Positions 39,697-49,260 are shown, counted from the first letter of the stretch. The stretch is 64,000 nucleotides of DNA from an uncultured Caldilineaceae bacterium (GCA_951812725.1 OX638330.1:4815405-4879404), one strand, 5' to 3'. Made by a program: numbers and translations. Notes: generated by a model from the letters alone, not told the origin.

Positions 39697-40064
39697 GCTT
39701 GACGCAGACGCGGGATGCCTGCCAGCCGACCGATTTGACCGTTGACCGGTCAGCCGGCGACCTCAGAATCGTTTGGGCGGATGGGCATCGCAGCGTATAC
39801 CGTCTGTCCTGGATGCGCAGCGTTTGTCCGTGCGCGTCCTGCCGCGAGGACAGACGCGAGGCCGAAGCTGACCCACTGCGGCTGACCGTCGGGCCGGCTC
39901 CCGACCAAAAGGCCGACAGCGCAGAGTTGGTGGGCAACTACGCCATCCGCTTTACCTGGGCCGACGGCCACGGCAACGGTATCTACGGCTTTTCCTCTTT
40001 GCGGGCATCGTGTCCATGCTCCGCCTGCAACCAGGGCGAACCGGGCCACCTGCTCGGCAGTTGA
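39693..40064 (+). CDS. DUF971-domain protein
   Basis: Protein of 123 residues with two DUF971-type halves, each carrying a cysteine pair: WADGHRSVYRLSWMRSVCPC with ASC, and TWADGHGNGIYGF with CPCSAC. DUF971 occurs in the N-terminus of gamma-butyrobetaine hydroxylase-like proteins and in small proteins linked to iron-sulfur cluster handling; a metal- or cluster-binding role is inferred from the CxCxxC cysteines. Translationally coupled to the SPFH gene through an ATGA overlap. Substrate or partner unknown. Confidence 0.8.
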   Translation: MSLTQTRDACQPTDLTVDRSAGDLRIVWADGHRSVYRLSWMRSVCPCASCREDRREAEADPLRLTVGPAPDQKADSAELVGNYAIRFTWADGHGNGIYGFSSLRASCPCSACNQGEPGHLLGS

Positions 40065-40186
40065 GTGGCGGCGTCGAATGACACACAGCCGCCTGGCCGG
40101 TCGTATCGACACCAGGCGGCCCACCGTTAAGGAGTATGGCTGGTGTCCATCAACGCGGGAAGAGGCCGATGAAACGAGGCATACAG

Positions 40187-41398
40187 ATGGATAGCTCATT
40201 GAAGATCGCCCGAATCTGGGGTATTGATGTCCAGGTCCACTGGTCCTTTGTGCTGATTCTCTTCTATGGAGCGTTTCTTTTCAGCCGCAATGCCAGCAAT
40301 GTGCTGAACGGCGCAATATACGGCGTGATCGTTATTCTCCTGCTTTTCGTCTGTGTGGTTTTGCATGAATTCGGCCACGCCATTACGGCGAAATATTTCG
40401 GCGTAAATGTTCCGAACATCACACTGTTACCCATCGGCGGGGTGGCCCAGTTGGAGCGCATGCCCCGCAAACCAATGCACGAGTTTCTGATCGCGATTGC
40501 CGGCCCGGCCGTCAACTTCGTGCTGGCCGCACTGCTGCTGCCGGTCGCGCTGCTGGTTGTGTTCACGAGTATGCGCGTCGGCTCGAGTTGGATGATGATT
40601 TCAGCCCTGATGCGCACAGCACAGTCGATGAGCCTAGGGGGTCTGTTGCTTACGCTGGTGGGCACAAATATCCTGCTTGGCATCTTCAACCTGTTGCCGG
40701 CCTTTCCGATGGATGGCGGACGCATCCTGCGCGCCCTGCTGGCGTTGCGTCTGCAGTATATCCCGGCGACGCGAATTGCCGTTCTGGTTGGGCGGGGAAT
40801 GGCGGTATTGTTCGCGATCTGGGGCATCTTTGGCGGTGATATCCTTATGCTGTTGGTCGCTTTTTTCGTCTATGTGGGCGGCCGCGGCGAGTTGGAGGCA
40901 GTACAGAGCCGTTATATTCTGAAGGACTTCAGCGCCCGGCAAGCTGTGAACAAAGAGGCACATGTACTGTATACCAGTGAGCCGATCAGCCGGGCGGTTG
41001 AATATATTATGACCTCCTACCAGGGAGATTTTCCGGTGTACGACCTGGGCCAGAATCTGGTCGGCGTCCTCACCCGTCCGCGCCTGGTGGCAACGCTGCG
41101 CGGACAGGGGCAGGAAGGACGAATCGTCGATGTGATGATTCCACACGCGCGGGTGCCCGTTACCGACGCCGAAACGACCCTGGCTGACGTATGGGAACAG
41201 ATGTTGGAGGCGCGGAGTCGGGTCATTATTGTCCAGGATCAGGGACAGTTTCTGGGACTGATTACGCTGGACGATATCAGTGAACTGATTCAGGTGATGG
41301 GCGCGGCCAAAGAACGTGAAGATACGATCGCAGGAGGTCCTGGCAGCCACATTTCCGCATCGGCTGCCGAAGCCCATTCCACTCTTGACATAAATTGA
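40187..41398 (+). CDS. Site-2-type zinc metalloprotease (M50) with CBS domains
   Basis: Intramembrane protease of the M50B family. 403 residues. Seen: several transmembrane helices, the zinc motif HEFGH at residues 60-64 inside a helix, the second motif NLLPAFPMDGGR (about 165-176) with the third metal ligand, and two CBS domains (about 245-375; YIMTSYQGDFPVYDL, LVGVLTRPRLV, GLITLDDISEL), which in related proteins sense adenine nucleotides. The substrate is unknown. ATG 40187 is chosen for GAGG seven bases upstream; in-frame ATG 40169 is weaker. Followed 13 bases later by rpe, so probably co-transcribed. Confidence 0.9.
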   Translation: MDSSLKIARIWGIDVQVHWSFVLILFYGAFLFSRNASNVLNGAIYGVIVILLLFVCVVLHEFGHAITAKYFGVNVPNITLLPIGGVAQLERMPRKPMHEFLIAIAGPAVNFVLAALLLPVALLVVFTSMRVGSSWMMISALMRTAQSMSLGGLLLTLVGTNILLGIFNLLPAFPMDGGRILRALLALRLQYIPATRIAVLVGRGMAVLFAIWGIFGGDILMLLVAFFVYVGGRGELEAVQSRYILKDFSARQAVNKEAHVLYTSEPISRAVEYIMTSYQGDFPVYDLGQNLVGVLTRPRLVATLRGQGQEGRIVDVMIPHARVPVTDAETTLADVWEQMLEARSRVIIVQDQGQFLGLITLDDISELIQVMGAAKEREDTIAGGPGSHISASAAEAHSTLDIN

Positions 41399-41411
41399 GG
41401 AGGTGTTTGCG

Positions 41412-42092
41412 ATGGTGGCGCATGCGGTCAAACTAGCCCCATCAATTCTTACTGCTGATTTCGGTCGTTTGCAAGAGCAGATTCAGGCGGCAGAACACGG
41501 CGGCGCCGACCTGCTCCATCTGGATGTAATGGATGGGCGATTTGTGCCCAATATCACTTTCGGACCGCTCGTGGTGGAGGCGGCCCACCGGATCACGCAG
41601 CTACCCCTGGACGTACACCTGATGATCGAAGAGCCGGAGCGGCATTTGGATGCATTCGCCAATGCCGGCGCCAATATCATCACTATCCATTTGGAAGCGT
41701 GTCTTCATCTGCATCGGGCCGTACAGCAGATCGTCGATCTGGGATGCCAGGTTGGCGTGGCTCTGAATCCTTCTACTCCGATCGAAAGTATTCGCGAGAT
41801 CGCGCCCTTTGTCGATCAGGTGTTGGTGATGAGTGTCAATCCCGGCTTTGGCGGTCAACGCTTTATCCAGACCATGACCAGCAAGCTGCGGCGCACGCGC
41901 AAGCTGCTGGATGAGTTCAACCCTACCTGCGATCTGGAAGTGGACGGCGGCATTGGTGTCGGCAATGTCCGGGACGTGCTGCGCAACGGGGCCAATGTCA
42001 TCGTTGTCGGCAGCGCCGTCTTCAACGCCAGCAAAAGCGTTGATGAAAACCTGACCGCGCTGCGGAACGCCTGCAGCGCTTCCTCTGCCTGA
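41412..42092 (+). CDS. rpe: Ribulose-phosphate 3-epimerase
   Basis: Interconverts ribulose-5-phosphate and xylulose-5-phosphate in the pentose-phosphate pathway. 226 residues, normal TIM-barrel length. Seen: KLAPSILTADFGRLQEQI, HLDVMDGRFVPNITFGP (with the metal-binding His and catalytic Asp), PLDVHLMIEEPE, VLVMSVNPGFGGQRFI and the phosphate-binding LEVDGGIGVGN. ATG 41412 has GAGGAGG eight bases upstream. Appears to be in one unit with the M50 protease and possibly the ABC exporter genes. Confidence 0.97.
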   Translation: MVAHAVKLAPSILTADFGRLQEQIQAAEHGGADLLHLDVMDGRFVPNITFGPLVVEAAHRITQLPLDVHLMIEEPERHLDAFANAGANIITIHLEACLHLHRAVQQIVDLGCQVGVALNPSTPIESIREIAPFVDQVLVMSVNPGFGGQRFIQTMTSKLRRTRKLLDEFNPTCDLEVDGGIGVGNVRDVLRNGANVIVVGSAVFNASKSVDENLTALRNACSASSA

Positions 42093-42169
42093 GCCCGCGG
42101 GCGAAACAGATTCGGATCACAGTTCGTTAAACGCGCTGACGTTCCTCTGTGTCCCCCTGGAGGCACGCG

Positions 42170-44014
42170 ATGCGTCCGTCTCTACAGGTATATTGGCGTC
42201 TGCTCGTGCGCTATCTGCGCCCGCAGTTGGGGCAGACGCTGCTTCTCTTGCTGATCCTCTGCATCAATATTCTCCTGCAATTGATCAACCCCTTGATCAT
42301 GCGTCGTTTTCTGGATTCGGCGCTGGCCGGGGATTCGATGGCGCTCCTTACGCGCCTGGCGCTGCTGTTCATCGGCATTGCCGCCGTCCAACAGGTGACG
42401 GCGGTGAGCAGCACTGTTCTGGCGGAGAATGTAGGGTGGCGGGCGACCAATGCGCTGCGCCGCGACCTGGCCCGGCACTGTCTGCGCCTGGATCTCACGT
42501 TTCATCAGCAGCATACGCCGGGCGAAATGATCGAGCGCATTGACGGCGACATCAACGCGCTGACGCGCTTTTTCGCGCAACTGGTGGTGCAGCTGTTCGG
42601 CAACGGCCTCCTGCTGATCGGGGTGCTGGTGGTTCTGCTGCGCGAAGATCTGCGGGTCGGGGGGGCGTTCGGGGTCTTTGTTGTTGTCACGCTGCTGGTG
42701 TTGGGGCGGCTGCGCAATCTGGCGGTGCCGCACTGGCAGCGCTCGCGCGAGGCGAGCGCCCGCTTCTTCGGCTTTGTCGAAGAGCGGCTGGCCGGCACCG
42801 AGGACATCCGCGCGAGCAATGCGCGCGTGTTCACGCTCTTCCGTTTCCATCAGCTCCTGCGCACGTTCTGGCAGACGACGATACGGGCGGAGCTGCTGGG
42901 CTTCTCGATGATCAACATCGCCTGGTTTCTGTTTTCTATTGGGGCCGCCATCTCCTTTGTGCTCGGCGCGTCTCTTTATTTCAGTGGCGCGCTCACCATC
43001 GGCACGGTCTATCTCATCTTTCACTATAGCAATTTGATTACAGGGCCGATTGAACGCATCGCGCAGGAGTTTGAGCAGTTCCAGCGCGCGGGGGCCGGCA
43101 TCGCGCGCATACAGGAGCTGTTTGCGACGGAGAGCCGCCTGGTCGAGACGCCGGCAGCTGCTGTTGGGGAGGATTCGCGGCGAGGGAGGGACGGCGCCGG
43201 GCCGGCAGGCGCACTGGCTGTGGAGTTCGAGCAGGTGCGCTTTGCCTATCCTACGGAGGCGCCGCCGGAGGAAGCGACAGCGGGACTGGGACAGTTCGCG
43301 CTGGATGGTTTTCAGTTGCGGTTGGAGCCAAAGGAGGTGCTGGGCCTGTTGGGGCGTACGGGCAGCGGCAAGACGACGCTGGCGCGGCTGTTGCTGCGCC
43401 TGTATGACGTGGACAGCGGCCGTGTACTGGTGGCAGGACGGGATGTGCGGCAGTGGCCTTTGCAGGCGTTGCGCGCGCAGGTGGCGATGGTCACGCAGAA
43501 CGTACAGCTGTTTCAGGCTTCAATTCGGGACAACCTGACCTTCTTTGACCGGAGCGTGCCCGATGCGCGCATTTGGGAGGCCATCGATACATTGGGGCTT
43601 GCCGAGTGGTACGCCTCTCTGGGCGATGGGCTGGACGCGCAGTTGCAGATTGGGAGCGGCGGGCTGTCTGCGGGGGAGTCGCAGCTGGTGGCCTTTACGC
43701 GCATATTTTTGCGGGATCCGGGGGTCATCGTTCTGGACGAGGCCTCTTCGCGGCTGGACCCGGCGACGGAGGCCTTCCTGGAGAGGGCGGTGACGCGGCT
43801 GCTGAGCGACCGGACGGGCATTCTGATCGCGCACCGGCTTGCCACAGTGCAGCGGGCGGACAGAATCGTGATCGTGGAAAACGGAGAGATCCGGGAGCAG
43901 GGCGATCGCGGCGTGCTGGCATTGGACCCTGCCTCCCACTACCATCGCCTGTTGCGGTTGGGTATTGAGGATATGGGTATTGGGGATATGGATGTAGAGG
44001 GGTTGGACAGATGA
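42170..44014 (+). CDS. ABC exporter half-transporter A (TM-NBD fusion)
   Basis: Type I ABC exporter half with six predicted transmembrane helices (about 1-310) fused to an ATPase domain (about 340-600). 614 residues. Seen: Walker A GRTGSGKTT at about 396, Q-loop TQNVQLFQAS, a non-canonical signature LSAGES at about 500, Walker B VIVLDEAS with the catalytic glutamate, and AHR in the H-loop. Coupling segment ETVGWRATNALRRDLARHCL-type in the membrane domain. ATG 42170 has GGAGG six bases upstream. Overlaps the next gene by four bases (ATGA); the pair forms a heterodimer. Substrate cannot be told; drug or lipid export is typical. The C-terminus ends in a short degenerate repeat (GIEDMGIGDMD). Confidence 0.93.
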   Translation: MRPSLQVYWRLLVRYLRPQLGQTLLLLLILCINILLQLINPLIMRRFLDSALAGDSMALLTRLALLFIGIAAVQQVTAVSSTVLAENVGWRATNALRRDLARHCLRLDLTFHQQHTPGEMIERIDGDINALTRFFAQLVVQLFGNGLLLIGVLVVLLREDLRVGGAFGVFVVVTLLVLGRLRNLAVPHWQRSREASARFFGFVEERLAGTEDIRASNARVFTLFRFHQLLRTFWQTTIRAELLGFSMINIAWFLFSIGAAISFVLGASLYFSGALTIGTVYLIFHYSNLITGPIERIAQEFEQFQRAGAGIARIQELFATESRLVETPAAAVGEDSRRGRDGAGPAGALAVEFEQVRFAYPTEAPPEEATAGLGQFALDGFQLRLEPKEVLGLLGRTGSGKTTLARLLLRLYDVDSGRVLVAGRDVRQWPLQALRAQVAMVTQNVQLFQASIRDNLTFFDRSVPDARIWEAIDTLGLAEWYASLGDGLDAQLQIGSGGLSAGESQLVAFTRIFLRDPGVIVLDEASSRLDPATEAFLERAVTRLLSDRTGILIAHRLATVQRADRIVIVENGEIREQGDRGVLALDPASHYHRLLRLGIEDMGIGDMDVEGLDR

Positions 44015-45810
44015 CGCAGGTCTCAGAGCGTCCGCCGATTTCAGTGGTCAGCGCCTGGTGGGGCCTGATCCGCTGTTTTCCCGGCCTGTATTCGCTGACG
44101 ACGGCATTGCGGATATTCGTATTTGTCGGGATCTTCCAGGCGAACGGGCTGATCATTCGCTTCTACTTCGATTCGCTGTCGGGCTCGGCGCCGCTGGCGT
44201 GGGGGCCGAACGCCTGGACCGCGGTGATGTTGGCGGCGGCGCTGCTGCGCAACGGGCTGATATTTACCGATATGTACGTATTCTTTCGGTGGACTTTCAG
44301 CACCGCGGCCACGATGCGCAAGAATCTGCTGGAGCACATCCTGAGCATGCCGGGCGCGCGTTCATTGCCCAGCTCTACCGGCGAGGCGATCAGCCGCTTC
44401 CGCGAGGATGCGGAAGAGGTGGGCAACTTCACCGTGTGGGCGCTCTTTCTGCTGGCAACGGGCAGCTTTGGTGTGATAGCACTTGTGACGATGGCGCGCA
44501 TCCATCTGCGCGTCACGATCTTCGCCTTTTTGCCGCTGCTGCTCGTGGTCGTGGTGGCCAATCTGGCTAGGGTCAGAGTCCAGCAGTACCGAGAGGCCAA
44601 CCGGTCCGCGGCCGGCAATGTGGCAGGATTCATCGGTGAGATGTTTGAGCACGTGCAGGCGGTGCAGGTGGCCGGCGCTGAGGAGAGTATGCTGGCGCAG
44701 TTTGAGGCGTTGAACGAGAATCGCCGCAAGAACGCGCTGCGCGATCGTCTCTTCAACGAGGTCCTCAACTCGACCTTTCACAATGTAGTCAACATCGGTA
44801 TGGGGATGATCCTGCTGCTGGCGGGCTCGGCGCTGCGGGACGGCTCGTTCACGATCGGCGATTTCTCGCTGTTTGCCTACTACCTGACTTTCGTCACCAA
44901 CATGATCTCGACAATCGGGACGTTTTTCGCGCGCTGGAAGCAGGCAGGGGTCTCGATCGAGCGCATGGACCGGCTGCTGCAGGGGTCGCAGACCTCAGCC
45001 CTGGTGCGCAAAACGCCGATTCATCTGAGCGGCGCCTTTCCTTCGGCGGAGGATGATACGCTAGTCGGGGCCGAACCGCTGCAGACTCTTTCGGTTTCCG
45101 GCCTGACGTACTGCTTCCCCGGATCGAAGAAGGGCATCGTCGATATCGACCTGTATCTGGAGCAGGGCAGCTTTACGGTCGTAACGGGCCGGATCGGCGC
45201 GGGCAAGACGACGCTGCTGCGGGCGCTGCTGGGGCTGCTGCCGGCCGAATCCGGCGAAATCCACTGGAACGGGCGCGTTGTCCGTGAACCGGCGTCTTTC
45301 TTTGTGCCGCCGGTGAGCGCGTACATTTCGCAGACGCCGAGCCTGTTCAGTGAATCGTTGCGGGAGAACATTTTGCTGGGGCTGGATGCGGACGATGCGG
45401 AGGTGGCGCAGGCGGTGCGGGCGGCGGCGCTGGAATCGGATCTGGAGCAGTTTGAGAATGGGTTGGAGACGGTGGTGGGGCCGCGGGGCGTAAGGCTTTC
45501 GGGCGGGCAGAGGCAGCGGGCGGCGGCGGCGCGCATGTTCATCCGGCAGGCGGCGTTGCTGGTGTGTGACGATCTGTCCAGTGCGCTGGATGTGGAGACG
45601 GAGCAGTTGTTATGGGAGCGGCTCTTCGCCCGCCGCGACGCCACCTACCTGGTAGTGTCCCATCGACGGCCTCTCCTGCGGCGGGCGGATCAAATTATTG
45701 TGCTCAAGTCGGGCCGCGTGGAAGACGTTGGCAGGTTGGAGCCGCTGCTGGAGCGTAGCCCGGAAATGCGCAGTTTGTGGGAGGGTCGCGCCGCGGCCGA
45801 AGATGAATAA
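44011..45810 (+). CDS. ABC exporter half-transporter B (TM-NBD fusion)
   Basis: Partner of the preceding half-transporter. 599 residues: six predicted transmembrane helices then an ATPase domain. Seen: Walker A GRIGAGKTT at about 394, canonical signature LSGGQRQR at about 497, Walker B LLVCDDLSSALD, in which the usual catalytic glutamate is aspartate, and SHR in the H-loop. Together with the LSAGES signature of the partner this predicts one active and one degenerate ATP site, as in TM287/288-type and other heterodimeric exporters. Starts within the stop of the previous gene (ATGA) and is convergent with cdsA. Confidence 0.93.
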   Translation: MTQVSERPPISVVSAWWGLIRCFPGLYSLTTALRIFVFVGIFQANGLIIRFYFDSLSGSAPLAWGPNAWTAVMLAAALLRNGLIFTDMYVFFRWTFSTAATMRKNLLEHILSMPGARSLPSSTGEAISRFREDAEEVGNFTVWALFLLATGSFGVIALVTMARIHLRVTIFAFLPLLLVVVVANLARVRVQQYREANRSAAGNVAGFIGEMFEHVQAVQVAGAEESMLAQFEALNENRRKNALRDRLFNEVLNSTFHNVVNIGMGMILLLAGSALRDGSFTIGDFSLFAYYLTFVTNMISTIGTFFARWKQAGVSIERMDRLLQGSQTSALVRKTPIHLSGAFPSAEDDTLVGAEPLQTLSVSGLTYCFPGSKKGIVDIDLYLEQGSFTVVTGRIGAGKTTLLRALLGLLPAESGEIHWNGRVVREPASFFVPPVSAYISQTPSLFSESLRENILLGLDADDAEVAQAVRAAALESDLEQFENGLETVVGPRGVRLSGGQRQRAAAARMFIRQAALLVCDDLSSALDVETEQLLWERLFARRDATYLVVSHRRPLLRRADQIIVLKSGRVEDVGRLEPLLERSPEMRSLWEGRAAAEDE

Positions 45811-45813
45811 GGA

Positions 45814-46710
45814 CTATCCTGCGCCCAAGAGCAGCGCTATCTGATAGACGAATGGCAGTACGAACATGATGCTGTCGAGCCGGTCCAGGAATCCGCCGTG
45901 GCCGGGCAGAAACACGCCGCTGTCCTTCACGCCGATCTGTCGTTTGAGCATGCTGATGGCCAGATCGCCGAAGAGCGCCAGGATTCCGCCCACCAGCCCA
46001 ATCAGCGCGCCCAGCCAGACCGCCATGCCCAGGGGTGACCAGAACGCCACCGCTGCGCCGGTGATCGTAGCCGCAACCCAGCCCCCAACCGTTCCTTCCC
46101 AAGTCTTCTTAGGACTGAGCGCGGGCAGAATTCGGTTGCGGCCCAGCGTGACGCCAACAAAGTAGGCGGCGCTATCGTTGATCATGGTGATGCAGAGCGC
46201 GAGCAGCATCCAGTACAACCCGTTGGGGAGCAGTCGCAGGGCCAGAGCCTGCCCCATCATCACTCCGAGATAGCTGGCGCCGGCAACGGTGAGCGCCCAA
46301 TTGCGAAAAGGCTTATGGTCCTGCCCTTGCGCCGCCGCCTCTGTTTCAGATTGGTCTGGGTCGCTTGTACCTGAACTGTCCGGGCTGCTGCTGTCCTCTT
46401 GCGGAGGGGAACCCTGCTGCGACAGCAGGATGCGGATGAAAATGATGAAAAAGCCGAAGGTGAGGACAAGCTCCGGTTCCAGGGGGACAAACGACCAATA
46501 CGACAGCAGTAGCGCCAGCGCCCAGGCGAAGCCGTACCAGCGGGCCGGTTTGTAACCGCTCCTCTCAATCAGGACAAAGTACTCGTATGCCCCCAACGAT
46601 GTGAAGAAGGTGAGCAGAAGAACCCACCACAACCCGCCGTACCAGAGCGCGAGCAGGACCGGGACCAACGCAATCAGGCCAGCGACGACTCGTCGTTTCA
46701 CCGTTTCCAA
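45814..46710 (-). CDS. cdsA: Phosphatidate cytidylyltransferase (CDP-diglyceride synthase)
   Basis: Integral membrane enzyme that makes CDP-diacylglycerol from phosphatidate and CTP. 298 residues, with about eight hydrophobic segments. Seen: the family signature region LSPKKTWEGTVGG, then GDLAISMLKRQIGVKDSGV and LPGHGGFLDRLDS. An unusual Ser/Asp/Gln-rich hydrophilic loop (about 100-135) separates the third and fourth helices. Likely start TTG 46710 or GTG 46701, neither with a strong ribosome-binding site. Last gene of the rpsB-tsf-pyrH-frr-uppS-cdsA series, the classical order. Confidence 0.94.
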   Translation of the reverse strand: METVKRRVVAGLIALVPVLLALWYGGLWWVLLLTFFTSLGAYEYFVLIERSGYKPARWYGFAWALALLLSYWSFVPLEPELVLTFGFFIIFIRILLSQQGSPPQEDSSSPDSSGTSDPDQSETEAAAQGQDHKPFRNWALTVAGASYLGVMMGQALALRLLPNGLYWMLLALCITMINDSAAYFVGVTLGRNRILPALSPKKTWEGTVGGWVAATITGAAVAFWSPLGMAVWLGALIGLVGGILALFGDLAISMLKRQIGVKDSGVFLPGHGGFLDRLDSIMFVLPFVYQIALLLGAG

Positions 46711-46778
46711 TATCCAATTGCAAGACTACAAGGTTAAGGGAACGAAGGGGATTGGGACGTTCTGCAAATTGGAAGAGC

Positions 46779-47543
46779 CTATTCCGCATCCGGCACGCCG
46801 CCGAAACGACGGTCGCGACGGTTGAAGTCGGTGAGCGCTTTGTATAGCTCCGCCTTGTCAAAGGTGGGCCAATACGTCGGGGTTGAGTAGTACTCGGCAT
46901 AGACTGACTGCCAGATCAGGAAGTTGCTCAGTCGCCAATCGCCGCCGGTACGGATGATCAGATCGGGATCCGGCAGGCCCTCTGTATAGAGGTAGCGGCT
47001 GAACGTCTCTTCGCTCAGAGAATCCGGATCGATTCCATCCCTGATGATCTGACGGGTTGCGTCCAGAATCTCCCCGCGCCCACCGTAATTGAAGGCCACA
47101 TTCAAGATTATTCTGTCGTTGTGTTTAGTGTAATCCACTGCGTGCAGAATCTGTTTCTGCAGTTCCTCGCTGATGCCTGTGAGGCGTCCGCTATGGCGAA
47201 TCTGCACACCGTTTTCGTGAAGTTCCTGCAACCGGTTGCGCAACGCCATTCCCAGCAGCCGCATAAGCCCCGACACCTCTTCAATGGGGCGCGACCAGTT
47301 CTCGGTAGAAAACGCATAGATGGTCAGAACTTTGATACCGAATTCGACAGAGGCCTCGAGGACCGGCTGAATGTTATCGACACCGGCGCGATGTCCGACA
47401 TATCGAATCAGGCCTCTTTCCTTTGCCCAGCGACCATTCCCGTCCATGATAATCCCCACATGATAGGGAACTCTGGCGAGCGGGGGGAAAGCGGTGTCGA
47501 TCAGGTTTTCCGGACTTTGCCGAACTGTACTGGGGCTGCTCAA
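46779..47543 (-). CDS. uppS: Isoprenyl transferase (undecaprenyl diphosphate synthase)
   Basis: Cis-prenyltransferase making the lipid carrier for cell-wall synthesis. 254 residues. Seen: HVGIIMDGNGRWAKERGL with the catalytic Asp, GHRAGVDNIQPVLEAS, LTIYAFSTENWSRP, NVAFNYGGRGEI, and PDPDLIIRTGGDWRLSNFL with the conserved R-x-S-N, WQSVYAE. TTG 47543 is the likely start; AAGGAG lies about 11 bases upstream. Follows frr by 22 bases and precedes cdsA. Confidence 0.96.
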   Translation of the reverse strand: MSSPSTVRQSPENLIDTAFPPLARVPYHVGIIMDGNGRWAKERGLIRYVGHRAGVDNIQPVLEASVEFGIKVLTIYAFSTENWSRPIEEVSGLMRLLGMALRNRLQELHENGVQIRHSGRLTGISEELQKQILHAVDYTKHNDRIILNVAFNYGGRGEILDATRQIIRDGIDPDSLSEETFSRYLYTEGLPDPDLIIRTGGDWRLSNFLIWQSVYAEYYSTPTYWPTFDKAELYKALTDFNRRDRRFGGVPDAE

Positions 47544-47565
47544 TGGAACACTGACTCCTTGTAGG

Positions 47566-48123
47566 TCAGATGGTCATTATTTCGGATTCTTTGTCGCGTG
47601 CAATTTCATCCACGTTGGTAACATAACCGTCCGTGACCTCCTGCGCCTGTTCCTGGCCGTCACGCAGGTCATCCTCAGTGATCAGGCCCTCGTTCTCAAA
47701 CGAACGCATGTCTTTAATGCTGTCCCGCCTGATGTTGCGAATTGCGACGCGGGCATCCTCAGCACGCCGGGCTACCTGTTTTGTCAGATCGCGGCGACGT
47801 TCCTCCGTCAGAGCTGGAATCGTCAGGTGGATCTGCTTGCCGTCATTGTTCGGTGTCAGACCAATATCGGACACGGCGATTGCCCGCTCGATCGCTGCAA
47901 TATCGGTTGGCGTGTAGGGACGAATCTGCAGTGTTTGCGCCTCCGGGACCGAGATTGACGCAATCTGCATCAATGGCGTAGGGACGCCGTGATAGTCGAC
48001 GGAAAGACGTTCGACAAGTGCGGGGCTGGCCCGACCTGTGCGGATTGTCATCAGGTCTGCTTGTAAACTGCCGATCGCTTTACCCATGCGATCTCGGGTT
48101 TCATCCAGAATGTCTTCAATCAC
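47566..48123 (-). CDS. frr: Ribosome recycling factor
   Basis: Splits post-termination ribosomes together with EF-G. 185 residues, normal length. Seen: MGKAIGSLQADLMTIRTGRA, LVERLSVDYHGVPTPLMQIA, DIGLTPNNDGKQIHLTIPAL and TEERRRDLTKQVARRAEDAR, and the C-terminal helix. GTG 48123 has AAGGAG seven bases upstream. 303 bases after pyrH, an unusually wide gap for this pair, then directly followed by uppS. Confidence 0.97.
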   Translation of the reverse strand: MIEDILDETRDRMGKAIGSLQADLMTIRTGRASPALVERLSVDYHGVPTPLMQIASISVPEAQTLQIRPYTPTDIAAIERAIAVSDIGLTPNNDGKQIHLTIPALTEERRRDLTKQVARRAEDARVAIRNIRRDSIKDMRSFENEGLITEDDLRDGQEQAQEVTDGYVTNVDEIARDKESEIMTI

Positions 48124-48426
48124 AACGAATCTCCTTCCACATCATCGGCACGAAAGGGCTTATCCGTAATACTGAGGCCATTTAGGGGCCCTTTCGGTTG
48201 GCATTGGCGTCATAACCCACTCGCAAAACGGAATACAGGAGGCGAGTTGTCGGCTTAAGCTGTGCTCGCGGAGCATAGATGGGAATTCAAGATATGAAGG
48301 AACGGCTCAATCTGACTATCTAGATAGAGTTCTCTCGCTTCCTCAGTTCTTTGATTGTTTATTATTTTAGCAGAGGTTCAGAACAATTGGAAAACGATGC
48401 TTGATACTCCGCTGCCGCCAACATTG
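48124..48426. other. Spacer between pyrH and frr
   Basis: 303 bases with no gene. A long-range inverted repeat (CGAAAGGGC at 48149 and GGCCCTTTCG at 48190) flanks a short loop; no T-run follows, so it is not an obvious terminator. Confidence 0.45.
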
Positions 48427-49158
48427 TCAGGCTGAGGAATTGCCAGAGAAAACGGTGCCTACCGGTTCACCCTTGACGACGTTTACCAGAGCGTCTTCGG
48501 CCCACACATTGACCACGGAGATCGGCAGATCGTTGTCCATGCACATAGCGATCGCCGTGCTATCCATTACGCCTACCCGCATATTGAGGGCATCTATATA
48601 CGAGAGCTGCTTAAAGCGGCGGGCATCACTGTTTTCCTTCGGGTCTTTATCGTAGACAGCGTCCACCTTTGTCGCCTTGATCAGAACCTCGGCGTTGATC
48701 TCCATCGCCCGCAAACTGGCAGCCGTATCAGTTGTAAAGTAGGGATTGCCCGTGCCGGCGCCGAAAATGACGACACGGCCCTTTTCCAGATGCCGAATAG
48801 CTCGACGCTGAATGTAAGGCTCGGCCACAGCTCGAATTTCGATGCCGGTCATTACGCGGGTGGGCAGGCCACCGCGTTCAAGCGCGTCTTGCAACGCCAG
48901 CGCGTTCATCACTGTCGCCAGCATACCCATGTGGTCAGCGGTAACCCGTTCCATACCGTGATCGAGGCCGTCCTCCTTGCCTCGCCACATGTTGCCGCCG
49001 CCAATGACCAGGGCGACCTCGACACCCAGATTGACAATCGCCAGGATCTTCTGCGCTGCCTCCTCGGCCCGCCTGGGATTAATGCCGAAACCGCCTTCGC
49101 CGGCCAACGCCTCGCCTCCCATCTTGAGTAAAACGCGTTGGAATTTGAGAGCACCCAT
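48427..49158 (-). CDS. pyrH: Uridylate kinase
   Basis: Bacterial UMP kinase, making UDP from UMP; hexameric amino-acid-kinase fold. 243 residues. Seen: RVLLKMGGEALAG, VIGGGNMWRG, DHMGMLATVMNALALQDAL, VIFGAGTGNPYFTTDTAASL, LIKATKVDAVYDKDPKEN and the C-terminal VGVMDSTAIAMCMDNDLPI. ATG 49158 has GGAG eight bases upstream. A terminator hairpin sits between tsf and pyrH, so pyrH may be transcribed at a reduced level or from its own promoter. Confidence 0.97.
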   Translation of the reverse strand: MGALKFQRVLLKMGGEALAGEGGFGINPRRAEEAAQKILAIVNLGVEVALVIGGGNMWRGKEDGLDHGMERVTADHMGMLATVMNALALQDALERGGLPTRVMTGIEIRAVAEPYIQRRAIRHLEKGRVVIFGAGTGNPYFTTDTAASLRAMEINAEVLIKATKVDAVYDKDPKENSDARRFKQLSYIDALNMRVGVMDSTAIAMCMDNDLPISVVNVWAEDALVNVVKGEPVGTVFSGNSSA

Positions 49159-49213
49159 TAAACCAACTCCTTGGATTAAGCGCCGCTGCCTGACAGGGCG
49201 CCGGCGACGACAT

Positions 49214-49245
49214 AAAAAAGCCCAGCCTGTATGAAAGGCTGGGCT
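49214..49245 (-). terminator. Terminator between tsf and pyrH
   Basis: Minus strand: perfect 9-bp stem AGCCCAGCC / GGCTGGGCT with a nine-base loop followed by six T, 16 bases after the tsf stop. Confidence 0.9.
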
Positions 49246-49260
49246 GAACTTGGAGCGCGC

